Below are positions 45,670 through 54,365 of a stretch of 64,000 nt of DNA, piece after piece. The translations under genes were made by a program, and so were the position numbers. Position 1 is the stretch's first letter. Each line of letters opens with the position of its first letter. The DNA is from an uncultured Flavobacteriales bacterium (GTDB lineage Bacteria > Bacteroidota > Bacteroidia > Flavobacteriales > JBLHRE01): NCBI GenBank assembly GCA_937139155.1, contig CAKZPI010000034.1, forward strand, positions 161,868 through 225,867. The letters run 5' to 3'. The notes beneath the pieces were generated by a model, which had not been told where the DNA came from, did not search any database, and saw nothing but the letters and a program-made list of their open reading frames with translations.

Positions 45670-46290
45670 AGTTTATAGTTGAGAGTTTATGGTTGATAGA
45701 TTTTTGAAGTGGAGAATTTCAGGCAGAATCGTAACCTTGAGTCCTCTGACGGAAAGCCGAATATTTCTAGAGAATTTCAAGTCACCAGTCACTAGTCACT
45801 CCTGAGTTGATAGTTGATAGTTGATAGTTGATAGTTGAAAACTAGCCAATTAAGAATAGGACTTAAGCTCAAGTTCTGTTTTTATACAGAGTTTTGGTTA
45901 AAGTCAGAATTCCTATTACCTTTTACCTAGTTCCAGCTTACCTCGATTCCCAATTCCCGCTCCGAAGACGTAAAGCCGAATATTTCTAGGAAAATTTCCT
46001 GTCACCAGTCACTAGTCACTAGTCACTCCTGTTTAGTTGTTGAGTCGTTGAGGCGTTTAGCTGTTGATGCCGTAATTTCTGGCAGGTTCAAGATTCCTAT
46101 TTCCTATTACCTATTTCCTAATACCCCACGCAGCTTTTGGCTTTTCGCTTTTATCTATTGGCTAAATTTGGTGGTAAGATGCTGGTTTTCAATCTGCCCA
46201 GTCACTAGTCACCCTCATTCCTCGATTCCCAACTCCCACCTCCTTTGCCGGAAGGACGAATATTGCTAGCATTCCTAGTGCCTAGTACCT
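45670..46290. repeat. Composite intergenic repeat tract continuing to the Omp28-like gene
   Basis: Contains GTTGATA heptamers (about 45811-45838), CACTAGT heptamers (about 45782-45800, 46004-46026 and 46200-46210), CCTATTT/CCTAGTA heptamer pairs and a GGAAAGCCGAATATTTCTAG-like module, all also found at 61-62 kb in inverted orientation. The 45421-45669 stretch holds AT-rich sequence with no gene seen. Confidence 0.8.
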
Positions 46291-46303
46291 ATTTCCTAGT
46301 ACC

Positions 46304-46343
46304 AAAAAAGCCAGCTTACAATATGCAAACTGGCTTCTTTTTA
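46304..46343 (-). terminator. Bidirectional-looking terminator after the Omp28-like gene
   Basis: Hairpin with stem AAGCCAG-C-TT/AA-A-CTGGCTT around 46308-46336, flanked by A-run (46304-46309) and T-run (46338-46342). On the minus strand it lies about 35 bp after the stop of the gene at 46378. Confidence 0.8.
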
Positions 46344-46377
46344 TTCTCACAAAATGAGATGTGAAAATAGGTCAGGG

Positions 46378-47229
46378 TTAGTCGATAAATCCGTTTAGGA
46401 AGACATAACTACCGCCTTCTTTTTTCCAAAGAATGGTAATGATGTGTGAACCTTCCATGGTCCATTTGGCGTCTGTTTCAATGGTGAAATTCATTGAGAA
46501 GGTGTCTCCAGCTTCAAATGAATTATCTGAGCTAATGGCCGATCCAAAGGCGTCTGAACCAGCATGAGCCAATAAAGAATGGTCGTGCATATAAACATCG
46601 CCAGCGGAAAAAATCTCAACTCCATTAAAAGAAGAACGGGGGTTTACCCATCTGGTTAATCCACCCACTGTTTCAAGATCATCCGTATAGTCTGACTGGG
46701 TTAAGTCACCCCAAATAGAACTAGCGTCTGCGGCAACCGGACCATTGATAAAGTAGGCTTGAGCATATACTTCCCCCGTAAGGGTATCAAAAAATGCAAT
46801 CTTCGACTCTATCTTAATATCACCGTCTTCAACTTTTGAGCTGTGGGCAATTCCTACCGCAGGAGTATCGGCCAATAGGAGGGTAATGGGTGCTTGAATG
46901 CTTTGACCAACATCTTCAGAACCTACATAGAAATTAGGTACTCCAGAAGTAGGGAAGGCGCCTTCAAATGCCGTTGTAGTTGAGGTTACCAAGGGGTCTC
47001 CATTGTGAATGGCCATTGGAAGAATGTTGTCAAAATCTACCATAGCACTTTTCAGGTCTGCGGCTCCATTCGGGCACCAGCCACACCAAGAACCAGTAGT
47101 TTCCATAACCAATGCGTATTGGTCTTGGGTTACAGTAAGGTTTGAAGAGCCCCCGGTGGTGTCATCGCGAGGTTCACATCCGGCGAAAGCCAAACCAGCT
47201 AGCCCTAAGGCAAAAAATGTCTTTTTCAT
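46378..47229 (-). CDS. Omp28-like outer-membrane lipoprotein with thioredoxin-type CxxC motif
   Basis: 283 residues from MKKTFFALGLAGLAFAGC, whose lipobox LAFAGC gives an acylated Cys17; the longer frame to 47316 reads through the upstream intergenic region and its first 29 codons have no signal pattern. The segment METTGSWCGWCPNGAADL (CxxC) and AIHNGDP, followed by PTSGVPNFYVG, match the N-terminal domain of Omp28-related proteins of Bacteroidota, which have a thioredoxin-like fold. Function of the family is unknown. Transcribed alone or with the gene upstream, ending in a strong hairpin. Confidence 0.83.
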   Translation of the reverse strand: MKKTFFALGLAGLAFAGCEPRDDTTGGSSNLTVTQDQYALVMETTGSWCGWCPNGAADLKSAMVDFDNILPMAIHNGDPLVTSTTTAFEGAFPTSGVPNFYVGSEDVGQSIQAPITLLLADTPAVGIAHSSKVEDGDIKIESKIAFFDTLTGEVYAQAYFINGPVAADASSIWGDLTQSDYTDDLETVGGLTRWVNPRSSFNGVEIFSAGDVYMHDHSLLAHAGSDAFGSAISSDNSFEAGDTFSMNFTIETDAKWTMEGSHIITILWKKEGGSYVFLNGFID

Positions 47230-47278
47230 CGTTGATTTTAAAGAAAGGTTAACCCCCCAAAGGTAGTATTCTATCCGG

Positions 47279-48127
47279 CTAATTCCCAAAGAGTTCTGAG
47301 AAATTAAAGGTTTCATTCAGGCGGACCCCCTTTTCAGTACGTTTCAAATTGGCCGTTTCGTTTTTATAGTCATGCTCAAAAAACAAGTAAACCTCTTGGT
47401 CAACCATGCGGTTCAAGAATATTTCCCGCTCTTTCATACTCTCCAGCGGACGAACATCATAAGCCATGGTCCAAGCCAACGGAATGTGTGCTACGGAAGG
47501 CAAAAGGTCTGCACAAAAAGCAAATTTTTCGCCCTTATAGGTAATAATTGGAATCATTTGAGCTTCGGTATGGCCGTTTGCTTCAAAAATTTCCCAATGG
47601 TCAAAGGGTTCATTTCCTGCTCCGCACCACTTTAATTGTCCGCTTTCCTGAATGGGTAAAATGTTTTCGCTTAAAAAGGAGGCTTTTTCTCTAGGATTGG
47701 GGTGTGTAGCCCATTCCCAATGCTTTTCATTCGACCAATAGGTGGCGTTCTTAAAGGCAGGAACCAAATGCTCTTTCGAATTATCATAAACAATGGCCCC
47801 ACCGCAATGGTCGAAGTGTAGATGGGTTAAGAAAACATCGGTTATCTCGTCCCTATGATATCCTAGCCTTTTGAGTTCAGAGTCAAGGTCGTCATTCCCA
47901 TGCAAATGGTAATGCCCAAAAAACTTGGCTGATTGCTTATCACCCATGCCGGTATCAATCAAAATTAACCGATCTCCGTCTTCAATTAAAAGAGACCGCA
48001 TGGCCCAAGAGCATAAATTGTTTTCATCGGCCGGGTTAATTTTGCTCCATAATGACTTCGGAACCACTCCGTGCATGGCTCCCCCGTCTAGTTTAAATCT
48101 GCCTGCTATGATTGGATGTACTTTCAT
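47279..48127 (-). CDS. Metallo-beta-lactamase-fold hydrolase (N-acyl homoserine lactonase/GloB-like)
   Basis: 282 residues from MKVHPIIAGRF; a longer frame to 48172 exists but adds 15 residues with no family match. The zinc-binding HxHxDH motif is THLHFDHCGG near residue 104, with LIDTGMGDK near 58 and EANGHTEAQ near 180. It belongs to the metallo-beta-lactamase fold hydrolases, close to the group annotated as MBL-fold metallo-hydrolases with GAMHGVVPKSLWSK substrate-loop sequence. Substrate is unknown. Its stop is 50 bp from the Omp28-like start. Confidence 0.83.
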   Translation of the reverse strand: MKVHPIIAGRFKLDGGAMHGVVPKSLWSKINPADENNLCSWAMRSLLIEDGDRLILIDTGMGDKQSAKFFGHYHLHGNDDLDSELKRLGYHRDEITDVFLTHLHFDHCGGAIVYDNSKEHLVPAFKNATYWSNEKHWEWATHPNPREKASFLSENILPIQESGQLKWCGAGNEPFDHWEIFEANGHTEAQMIPIITYKGEKFAFCADLLPSVAHIPLAWTMAYDVRPLESMKEREIFLNRMVDQEVYLFFEHDYKNETANLKRTEKGVRLNETFNFSELFGN

Positions 48128-48317
48128 GTTTAAATTTTTTGTGAAGTAACTAAGGCCTAATCTAGAATGCAAATATTATGTTTGTTTAATCGAAGAAAAA
48201 CGCAGAAACCTTCAAAAGGGGCAAGGTCTAATGCTTGAAACTAACCCCGAGTTGAAACCTCGGAAAACCTCAGAATTGGATACCTTTCCGCCCCATTTAC
48301 CTGTAGATTAAACATCC

Positions 48318-49661
48318 ATGCATTACCACTTCATAGCCATTGGCGGCGCTGCCATGCATAATTTAGCCCTAGCCCTTGATAAGGCCGGACATAAAGTAAC
48401 CGGTTCAGATGATCATATTTTTGAACCCTCAAGATCTCGACTGAAAAAGGCGGGTATTCTTCCGAATCAGGAAGGCTGGTTTCCGGAAAGGGTGGAAGCT
48501 AAGCCCGATGCCATCATTCTTGGCATGCATGCCCGAGAAGACAATCCTGAGTTGGCAAAAGCAAAAGACCTCGGTATACCCATTTATTCATACCCCGAAT
48601 TCCTTTTTCATCAATGCCAGAACAAAAAACGGGTGGTAATTGGTGGCTCGCACGGCAAAACCAGCATTACTTCCATGATTCTTCATGCCCTTGATAAGGC
48701 GGGAATTGAAACCGATTATATGGTGGGTGCCCAGTTGGAAGGGTTTGACATCATGGTGAAAATTTCCGACGCCCCACTGGTCATTTTAGAAGGGGATGAA
48801 TACCTAACCTCACCCATTGATCGCAAGCCTAAATTCTTATGGTATAAGCCCCATTTGGCTGTTGTTTCTGGAATTGCCTGGGACCATATTAATGTATTCC
48901 CAACCTTTGAAAATTACCTGGAACAATTCGAGAAATTTAGAGACACCGTTTCGGATAAGATATTCTATTTCCAGGGTGATGAATACCTCTCAGACATTAT
49001 GCCCAATTCTGCTTCCGCGGAAGCGATACCTTATGCCGAACAAGAGTATGAGATCATAGCCGGAGAAACCTTTGTGAAGTTTGAGGGGGAATCATACCCC
49101 ATGGAAATCTTTGGTGAACACAACCTTCAAAACTTAGAAGCTGCCCGAAGAATTTGCCAAGAGTTAGGGGTAGAGGCCGATGATTTTTATAAGCATATGC
49201 AGTCTTTTACTGGAGCCAGCAAGCGCCTTGAAAAAATGGTTGAAAAAGGAGACCGACTTGCCTTTAAGGATTTTGCACATGCCCCTTCAAAGGTGAAAGC
49301 AAGTCTGAAAGCAGTTAGAGACCAATACCCAGAGAAGAAATGCATTGCAATGCTTGAGCTCCACACTTTTTCAAGCCTTACTCATGAGTTCTTGTTGCAG
49401 TACAAAGGAAGCCTCGACCCAGCAGACCGAGCTTGGGTTTACTTCAATCCGGAAACCTTGAAACGAAAGAAATTACCTGAACTAAGTATGGAAGAGGTTC
49501 AAGCGGCCTTTGAAAATGAAAAGGTTCAGGTGTTTACAGATTCATCAGAAATTTGGAACCAATTAAAAAATGAAAATCTCCAAGAAGCCGTAGTTTTGGT
49601 CATGACTTCTGGAAATTTTGACGGAGTAGATATAGATAAAACCTTAAAAGAAATCGTATGA
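48318..49661 (+). CDS. mpl: UDP-N-acetylmuramate:tripeptide ligase (Mpl)
   Basis: 447 residues of the Mur ligase family. N-terminal IAIGGAAMHNLALALDKAGHKVTGSD is the Mpl/MurC UDP-binding motif, and the ATP P-loop GGSHGKTSITSMI lies near residue 114; LEGDEYLTSP near 157 and IFGEHNLQNLEAA near 270 are typical. Mpl joins recycled L-Ala-D-Glu-mesoDAP tripeptide to UDP-MurNAc in peptidoglycan recycling. It overlaps the S46 peptidase gene by 4 bp (ATGA). TACCTTTC upstream (48280-48287) is one base off the -7 consensus. Confidence 0.92.
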   Translation: MHYHFIAIGGAAMHNLALALDKAGHKVTGSDDHIFEPSRSRLKKAGILPNQEGWFPERVEAKPDAIILGMHAREDNPELAKAKDLGIPIYSYPEFLFHQCQNKKRVVIGGSHGKTSITSMILHALDKAGIETDYMVGAQLEGFDIMVKISDAPLVILEGDEYLTSPIDRKPKFLWYKPHLAVVSGIAWDHINVFPTFENYLEQFEKFRDTVSDKIFYFQGDEYLSDIMPNSASAEAIPYAEQEYEIIAGETFVKFEGESYPMEIFGEHNLQNLEAARRICQELGVEADDFYKHMQSFTGASKRLEKMVEKGDRLAFKDFAHAPSKVKASLKAVRDQYPEKKCIAMLELHTFSSLTHEFLLQYKGSLDPADRAWVYFNPETLKRKKLPELSMEEVQAAFENEKVQVFTDSSEIWNQLKNENLQEAVVLVMTSGNFDGVDIDKTLKEIV

Positions 49662-51835
49662 AATTGAAATCAGTATTAATGGCTGCTTTGATCAGCTTAT
49701 CTTTTCTGCCCACTAAAGCCGATGAGGGCATGTGGCTTCCCCTGCTTTTGGGCGAATTGAACGAGGCCGAAATGCAAGCCATGGGCATGCGCATTACCGC
49801 TCAAGACATTTACGATGCCAACAATTCAAGCATTAAAGATGCCATTGTACATTTTGGTGGGTTTTGCACCGGAGAAATGATTTCACCTGAAGGACTTCTC
49901 CTTACCAATCACCACTGTGGATACGGCGCCATTCAAAGCCATTCATCGGTTGAAAACGATTACCTCACCGATGGATACTGGGCTAAGAATAAGGGGCAAG
50001 AGCTCCCCAATGAAGGCTTGTATGCCATGTTCATCAAGTACATTGTAGATGTTACCGATGAGGTGCTTCAAGAACTTCCGGCAGGCGTTTCAGAAGAAGA
50101 TCGCGAAAAGCTGATTCAGAAAATTGGGGAAGGATTTGTTGAGCAAGAAACAGAAGGCACCCATTACGGAGGCTATGTACGTTCGTTTTTCAACGGAAAC
50201 CAGTTCTTCATGTTCATTACTGAAACCTTCCCAGATGTTCGTTTGGTAGGAGCTCCTCCTTCAAGCATTGGTAAGTATGGAGCCGATACCGACAATTGGA
50301 TGTGGCCCCGCCATACCGGAGATTTCTCCTTGTTCAGAGTGTATATGGGTCCTGATGGATTGCCCGCTGAGTACTCAGAAGACAATGTCCCTTACCGTCC
50401 AAAACACCATTTACCCATTTCTTTGAAAGGGTATGAGCCTGGCGATTTCTCAATGGTTTTCGGTTTCCCGGGAAGAACCCAAGAATACCTTCCCTCAGTG
50501 GCCATTGAGCAATTAACGGCTGAGGTTAATCCGGCGCGAATTGAATTGCGGGAGGAGGCCCTTGCCATCATGGACAAGTACATGCGAGCCGATGATGAAA
50601 TTCGAATTCAATACGCCTCAAGCTTTGCCTCCATTGCCAATTATTGGAAAAAATGGATTGGTGAGAATACCGGTTTACGCGAAAGTAGAGCCATTGAGCG
50701 GAAACGAAATGCCGAAGCAGATTTCCGTCAGAAGGTTTCGGAGATGAAAAACTTCAAGGATGAAGCCAATATTTTCGCTGAATATGAAAAGCTTTACAAC
50801 AAACAATTGCCCTATGCCTTGGCTCGTAATTACTATGTTGAACTGGGCTTTAGAATGTTAAAAACTCCAGGTTATGCCCTTGATTGGGCCGATGTGGTAA
50901 ATGCCAAATCAGGTGAAGACCGGGATGAGGCCATTGCTAAACTCAAAGCCGACTTAGATGCCCATTTCAAAAATTACAGCGAATTGGTTGAGCATGACCT
51001 CTGGGAAAAACTTGTTCCTTTCTATGCTTCGCAGGTAAATGATACCTACTTGGCAGAATCACTCGTGGCCTTGAAAGGAGAAAATATGGATGCCAAAATT
51101 TCTTCCATGTTTTACGATTCTTACATCACCCAACCCCAGAAATTGAAAGAGTTATTGGAAGGTTCGCCTAAGAAAGTAGCCAAGAAAATTTCTAAAGATC
51201 CAATCTATCAATTGAGCATGGACATGTATTCTGCCTACCGTTCAAAGGTGTATGGCGAATACTATGGAATCGAGGCTGAGCTTGATTTGCTTCACCGCAG
51301 ATATATGAAGGCCTTGATGGCCGCTTTCCCAGATTCAACTTTTTATCCGGATGCCAATTCAACCTTGCGTGTAACCTACGGTCAGGTGAAGGGATTTGCC
51401 CCGAAAGATGCGGTTTCATACCAACATTATACCACCATGGATGGATTGGTGGCCAAATACGTTCCGGGAGATTATGAATTTGACCTCCCCAAGCGGATGT
51501 TGGAATTGGCCAATGAAAGAAACTACGGACAGTATGCCAATGAAAACGGTGAATTGCCCATTTGCTTCATTGCAGCCAACCATACCACAGGAGGGAACTC
51601 CGGTTCTCCCGCCTTGGATGCCGATGGGAATTTGATTGGATTGAATTTTGACCGGGCTTGGGAAGGAACCATGAGCGACATCAATTACGATGTGCGTCGT
51701 TGCAGAAACATAATGGTAGATGCACGGTATATTTTATGGACCGTAGATGTTTTCGCTGGGGCGGGATATTTACTGGATGAAATGACCTTGGTTCGCAAAC
51801 CCGTAGAAGAGCCTGAAGAAGCTGTAGCGGAATAA
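49658..51835 (+). CDS. S46-family dipeptidyl-peptidase, DPP11-like
   Basis: 725 residues with a signal peptide (MKLKSVLMAALISLSFLPTKA) followed by DEGMWLP, the S46 N-terminal signature. The catalytic set is His85/86 in TNHHCGYG, Asp222 in HTGDFSLFRVY and Ser648 in GGNSGSPALD. Eighteen residues after the serine is an Arg (FDRAWEG, Arg666), the position that is Arg in DPP11 and Gly in DPP7; from known S46 enzymes this predicts preference for Asp/Glu at P1. The periplasmic enzyme releases dipeptides. It is translationally coupled to mpl and followed by a strong terminator. Confidence 0.9.
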   Translation: MKLKSVLMAALISLSFLPTKADEGMWLPLLLGELNEAEMQAMGMRITAQDIYDANNSSIKDAIVHFGGFCTGEMISPEGLLLTNHHCGYGAIQSHSSVENDYLTDGYWAKNKGQELPNEGLYAMFIKYIVDVTDEVLQELPAGVSEEDREKLIQKIGEGFVEQETEGTHYGGYVRSFFNGNQFFMFITETFPDVRLVGAPPSSIGKYGADTDNWMWPRHTGDFSLFRVYMGPDGLPAEYSEDNVPYRPKHHLPISLKGYEPGDFSMVFGFPGRTQEYLPSVAIEQLTAEVNPARIELREEALAIMDKYMRADDEIRIQYASSFASIANYWKKWIGENTGLRESRAIERKRNAEADFRQKVSEMKNFKDEANIFAEYEKLYNKQLPYALARNYYVELGFRMLKTPGYALDWADVVNAKSGEDRDEAIAKLKADLDAHFKNYSELVEHDLWEKLVPFYASQVNDTYLAESLVALKGENMDAKISSMFYDSYITQPQKLKELLEGSPKKVAKKISKDPIYQLSMDMYSAYRSKVYGEYYGIEAELDLLHRRYMKALMAAFPDSTFYPDANSTLRVTYGQVKGFAPKDAVSYQHYTTMDGLVAKYVPGDYEFDLPKRMLELANERNYGQYANENGELPICFIAANHTTGGNSGSPALDADGNLIGLNFDRAWEGTMSDINYDVRRCRNIMVDARYILWTVDVFAGAGYLLDEMTLVRKPVEEPEEAVAE

Positions 51836-51861
51836 ATAGCAATTGTGACTGAACATAGAAG

Positions 51862-51892
51862 AAGCGTCTGCCGAAGGGTGGGCGCTTTTTTT
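51862..51892 (+). terminator. Rho-independent terminator after the S46 peptidase
   Basis: Stem AAGCGTCTGCC/GGTGGGCGCTT (with G-T pairs), a GAAG loop and a run of seven Ts. It lies about 26 bp after the stop codon. Confidence 0.85.
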
Positions 51893-51974
51893 GTTTGCCT
51901 TTTCCTAAGACCCACGAACAGGGAATTTTTAACCGGACACCACCTCCTCATCCTCCTGAAAGTCACACCGTATT

Positions 51975-52234
51975 TATCCACCTCAGGCGGATAAGGTCTA
52001 TTTAACCAAGGCCGCCTCACCCCAACACCCGCATGCGCCCTAGGCGTATGCCGTCTGATCTATTCGGTAGTGAGTTGAACCCATGACTAGTCTTTCCATC
52101 CTTCATAGTAAAACAGAGACTTTCAGGTTTTTCAATTCACTATGAACCCTTATCCGCCTCAGGCGGATAACGTCTTTTTAACCAAGACGCCTCACCCCAA
52201 CACCCGCATGCGCCCTAGGCGTATGCCGTCTGAT
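51975..52234. repeat. Two REP/BIME-like palindromic units
   Basis: Two copies, starting 51975 and 52150, of a composite element with the palindromes TCCGCCTCAGGCGGA (first copy TCCACCTCAGGCGGA) and GCGCCCTAGGCG separated by about 45 bp containing AACGTC...GACG. They are 175 bp apart, as in the larger array at 54366. No gene in 51893-52376. Confidence 0.85.
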
Positions 52235-52341
52235 TCATTGCCCAAAACCTTCAATCAGGCTACCAAATTATAGTGGTTTTCGGACCATCAAGGCATTAAG
52301 CGCTTAGGTAATTCAACAAGACTTGTCAGTTCATTTTTTTT

Positions 52342-52350
52342 TTTTCTTTG
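52342..52350 (+). promoter_or_regulatory. Weak -7-like element (TTTCTTTG) before a lipoprotein gene
   Basis: TTTCTTTG, one base from TAnnTTTG, follows a run of Ts and lies about 27 bp before the ATG at 52377. It argues that the frame starting at 52323 is too long. Confidence 0.4.
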
Positions 52351-52376
52351 CCAGAATTTCCAATAACCCCGTGAAA

Positions 52377-53237
52377 ATGAAGAATGTTCTAACCCTTCTG
52401 CTATCACTATTCAGCAGTATTGATTTGACCTTAATAAAACGAACTGGATTCATAGGCCTCTTACTCCTTGCCTTTGCTTCCTGCAAAGAAGAAGAGCCAA
52501 AAGCGTTTCAGTATTCTGAATATGTGGATTACGATCCTGACCGATTAACCTCCACAACGGAACCAGATGTAGGGTACAGAAGCGTCTTGGATGTCCACGG
52601 TGTGGATCAGGCTGGTTTCAAAAATGACATTCTTTCTTTTAAGTCGTTGAATGAAATCTTGGCGCCCATTCAGGTTGAACGGGCTGCTGCTGGCTTGCCG
52701 GCCATTGAGAATGCGGATAACCGAATGGCCGAGGAATACCTCCTTTATCAAACCAGTCATTCCTTCATTAAGAATTACCCCATTTTTAAAGAGGAGCGGT
52801 TATTCAACAATGGTGATACGGTGTTGGAAGGTTCAAATGTACCGGAAGACTCTACCCTACGAATGGAAGTAGTAGGCTTTTTCAAAAAGCCTCCCGGCAT
52901 TTCAGACCCCATGGAGGTGGTTCAGTATTATCGTGATACGGTAACGAATTACTTTTTTAATTTTCCTCAGTATGAAATGCGATGTCCCGTAATTGAGCGA
53001 GATGAAATGGAGGACTTGGATACCGTTCTAAGCCATTTATACTCAGGTCTATTGAAAGGAAATGATTTTGGGGGCTTTGCCATATATGATTTCCCTCATC
53101 CAGATTTTGATACCCTCAGAAATATTAACCTTGGTATAAGGATTATTGATGAGGAAGACCTTGAATATCTAGGGTATTCAATAAATACTGATGGACTTCT
53201 ACTTAACTGCTATTCAAATATTAGCTTTGATAAATAG
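52377..53237 (+). CDS. Lipoprotein of unknown function
   Basis: 286 residues from MKNVLTLLLSLF; a frame starting at 52323 is longer but begins upstream of the likely promoter. A hydrophobic stretch with lipobox LLLLAFASC (Cys36) indicates an outer-membrane lipoprotein with an unusually long leader; alternative start codons near residue 20 could shorten it. No domain is recognised. The rest is acidic, with several Asp/Glu-rich segments (EEDLEYLGYS near the end). It stands alone between REP elements, with no operon partners. Confidence 0.7.
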   Translation: MKNVLTLLLSLFSSIDLTLIKRTGFIGLLLLAFASCKEEEPKAFQYSEYVDYDPDRLTSTTEPDVGYRSVLDVHGVDQAGFKNDILSFKSLNEILAPIQVERAAAGLPAIENADNRMAEEYLLYQTSHSFIKNYPIFKEERLFNNGDTVLEGSNVPEDSTLRMEVVGFFKKPPGISDPMEVVQYYRDTVTNYFFNFPQYEMRCPVIERDEMEDLDTVLSHLYSGLLKGNDFGGFAIYDFPHPDFDTLRNINLGIRIIDEEDLEYLGYSINTDGLLLNCYSNISFDK

Positions 53238-53362
53238 GTTGGTTACCTCATGAAACCACAAAGGCCAAGGGAAGTGATTCCTTTGGTCTTTTGAGTTTTG
53301 TTATACATGATGCTATTAACCATGAATCATGCTTTGCCCTAACCTTAGATTCACCCTCACCC

Positions 53363-53445
53363 TTATCCGCCTCAGGCGGATAACGTCTTTTTAACCAAGA
53401 CGCCTCACCCCAACACCAGCATGCGCCTTAGGCGTATGCCGTCTT
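53363..53445. repeat. REP/BIME-like unit upstream of the RAYT gene
   Basis: One element with palindromes TCCGCCTCAGGCGGA and GCGCCTTAGGCG, 37 bp before the 3-prime end of the RAYT gene. Nothing else is seen in 53238-53362. Confidence 0.85.
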
Positions 53446-53481
53446 AAAGGTTTGGCAGGAAGATTGACACCTGTTGATGGT

Positions 53482-53982
53482 TCATGGATGTTGACCATCC
53501 TTACTATTGGGACCCTTGTTTTGCTTAGGATTCAAATAGAAATAGTTCGGGTCATAGTCGACCTTCAATTCATTCAAAAGATTGATAAACACATCCTTAA
53601 ATTTTGGCTTTTTATGGTGGTTCGGTTGATTTCTTATGTATTGTATAACCCTGTAAACCTCAGAATTCGAATACGAGAAAGCTCCAAAACCCCTTTGCCA
53701 CTGAAACTTCCCATAGACCAAATTTCTGCTGTTTACCCATTTTGAAGACTGGGTCTTTATGCGCTGTACCATTGCTGAAATAGATTGATCAGACTTGTGG
53801 TCAATAAGGATGTGGATATGGTCTGGATTGCAATAAATGGCCAAAGGTTTTGACCCCAAGCTTTTTATTATTCCACAAATGAATTTCTCAAGTTCATCCC
53901 GAAAATCTTCCCTGACCAATGGTGTTCTGTTTTTCGTACTGAAGATGACTTGGATGTAAATCTGACTAAAAGTGTACTGCAT
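53482..53982 (-). CDS. REP-associated tyrosine transposase (RAYT, IS200-like Y1/HUH protein)
   Basis: 166 residues of the Y1-transposase/IS200-like fold: YIQVIFSTKNRTPL near the start, the HUH motif in NPDHIHILID near residue 59, KWVNSRNL, FQWQRGFGAFSYS and the C-terminal SEVYRVIQYIRNQPNHHKK, in which a Tyr/His pattern is the catalytic region. Single-copy RAYT genes are known to sit among REP elements and are thought to mobilise them. Here REP-like units lie on both sides, with no IS left- or right-end hairpins or TnpB seen. The protein begins at 53982. Confidence 0.88.
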   Translation of the reverse strand: MQYTFSQIYIQVIFSTKNRTPLVREDFRDELEKFICGIIKSLGSKPLAIYCNPDHIHILIDHKSDQSISAMVQRIKTQSSKWVNSRNLVYGKFQWQRGFGAFSYSNSEVYRVIQYIRNQPNHHKKPKFKDVFINLLNELKVDYDPNYFYLNPKQNKGPNSKDGQHP

Positions 53983-54090
53983 AACGGGTGGTTTTTTGGT
54001 TCATGATCAAATTTAGTTGTTGATGATTAAATTTCCTAAGGCAAACCTCGTTCTGTGTAAAGGTCAGCCCGTAGGCAAGATAATTAGACA

Positions 54091-54164
54091 CCGTCCGCCA
54101 AGGGCGGACGGGTATGTGAGAGTGGTTTCTGTGTTAAATAGACGTCATCCGCCTGAGGCGGATG
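54091..54164. repeat. Two REP-like palindromes just upstream of RAYT
   Basis: CCGTCCGCC-AAG-GGCGGACGG (54091-54111) and CATCCGCC-TGA-GGCGGATG (54146-54164). They share the TCCGCC/GGCGGA arms with the array units but have different loops and flanks, and sit 109-180 bp from the RAYT start. Confidence 0.8.
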
Positions 54165-54365
54165 AAACCATAAGAATTGAAGAGGTACCAATCGGTCGAG
54201 ATGTCTTAAGGGGATAAGCTTTATCAAGGCCAGATGCATGACTGGGGTCATGTGCTCGCCCTGGTTGTTTGCTATCTGGTTTCAAAAACACGGTAAATAA
54301 TAAGAGATATGCACCTCGCTTGGTCTGGTGTAAGAAAATCCCCTTGCTGATTGTCTTTTACTTTT

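Noticed and set aside
46048..46269. 73-codon ORF in the repeat tract
   Set aside because: It runs across CCTATTT-, CACTAGT- and GGGAATC-type repeats and has no signal, family or ribosome-site support.
43430..46290. CRISPR-like spacing of CACTAGT repeats
   Set aside because: Repeat units are only 7 bp, run in direct tandem without unique spacers, and no cas genes are present.
54017..54217. 66-codon ORF upstream of the RAYT gene
   Set aside because: It reads through two REP-like palindromes and has no recognisable family. Kept only as a note because the frame is open by palindrome composition.
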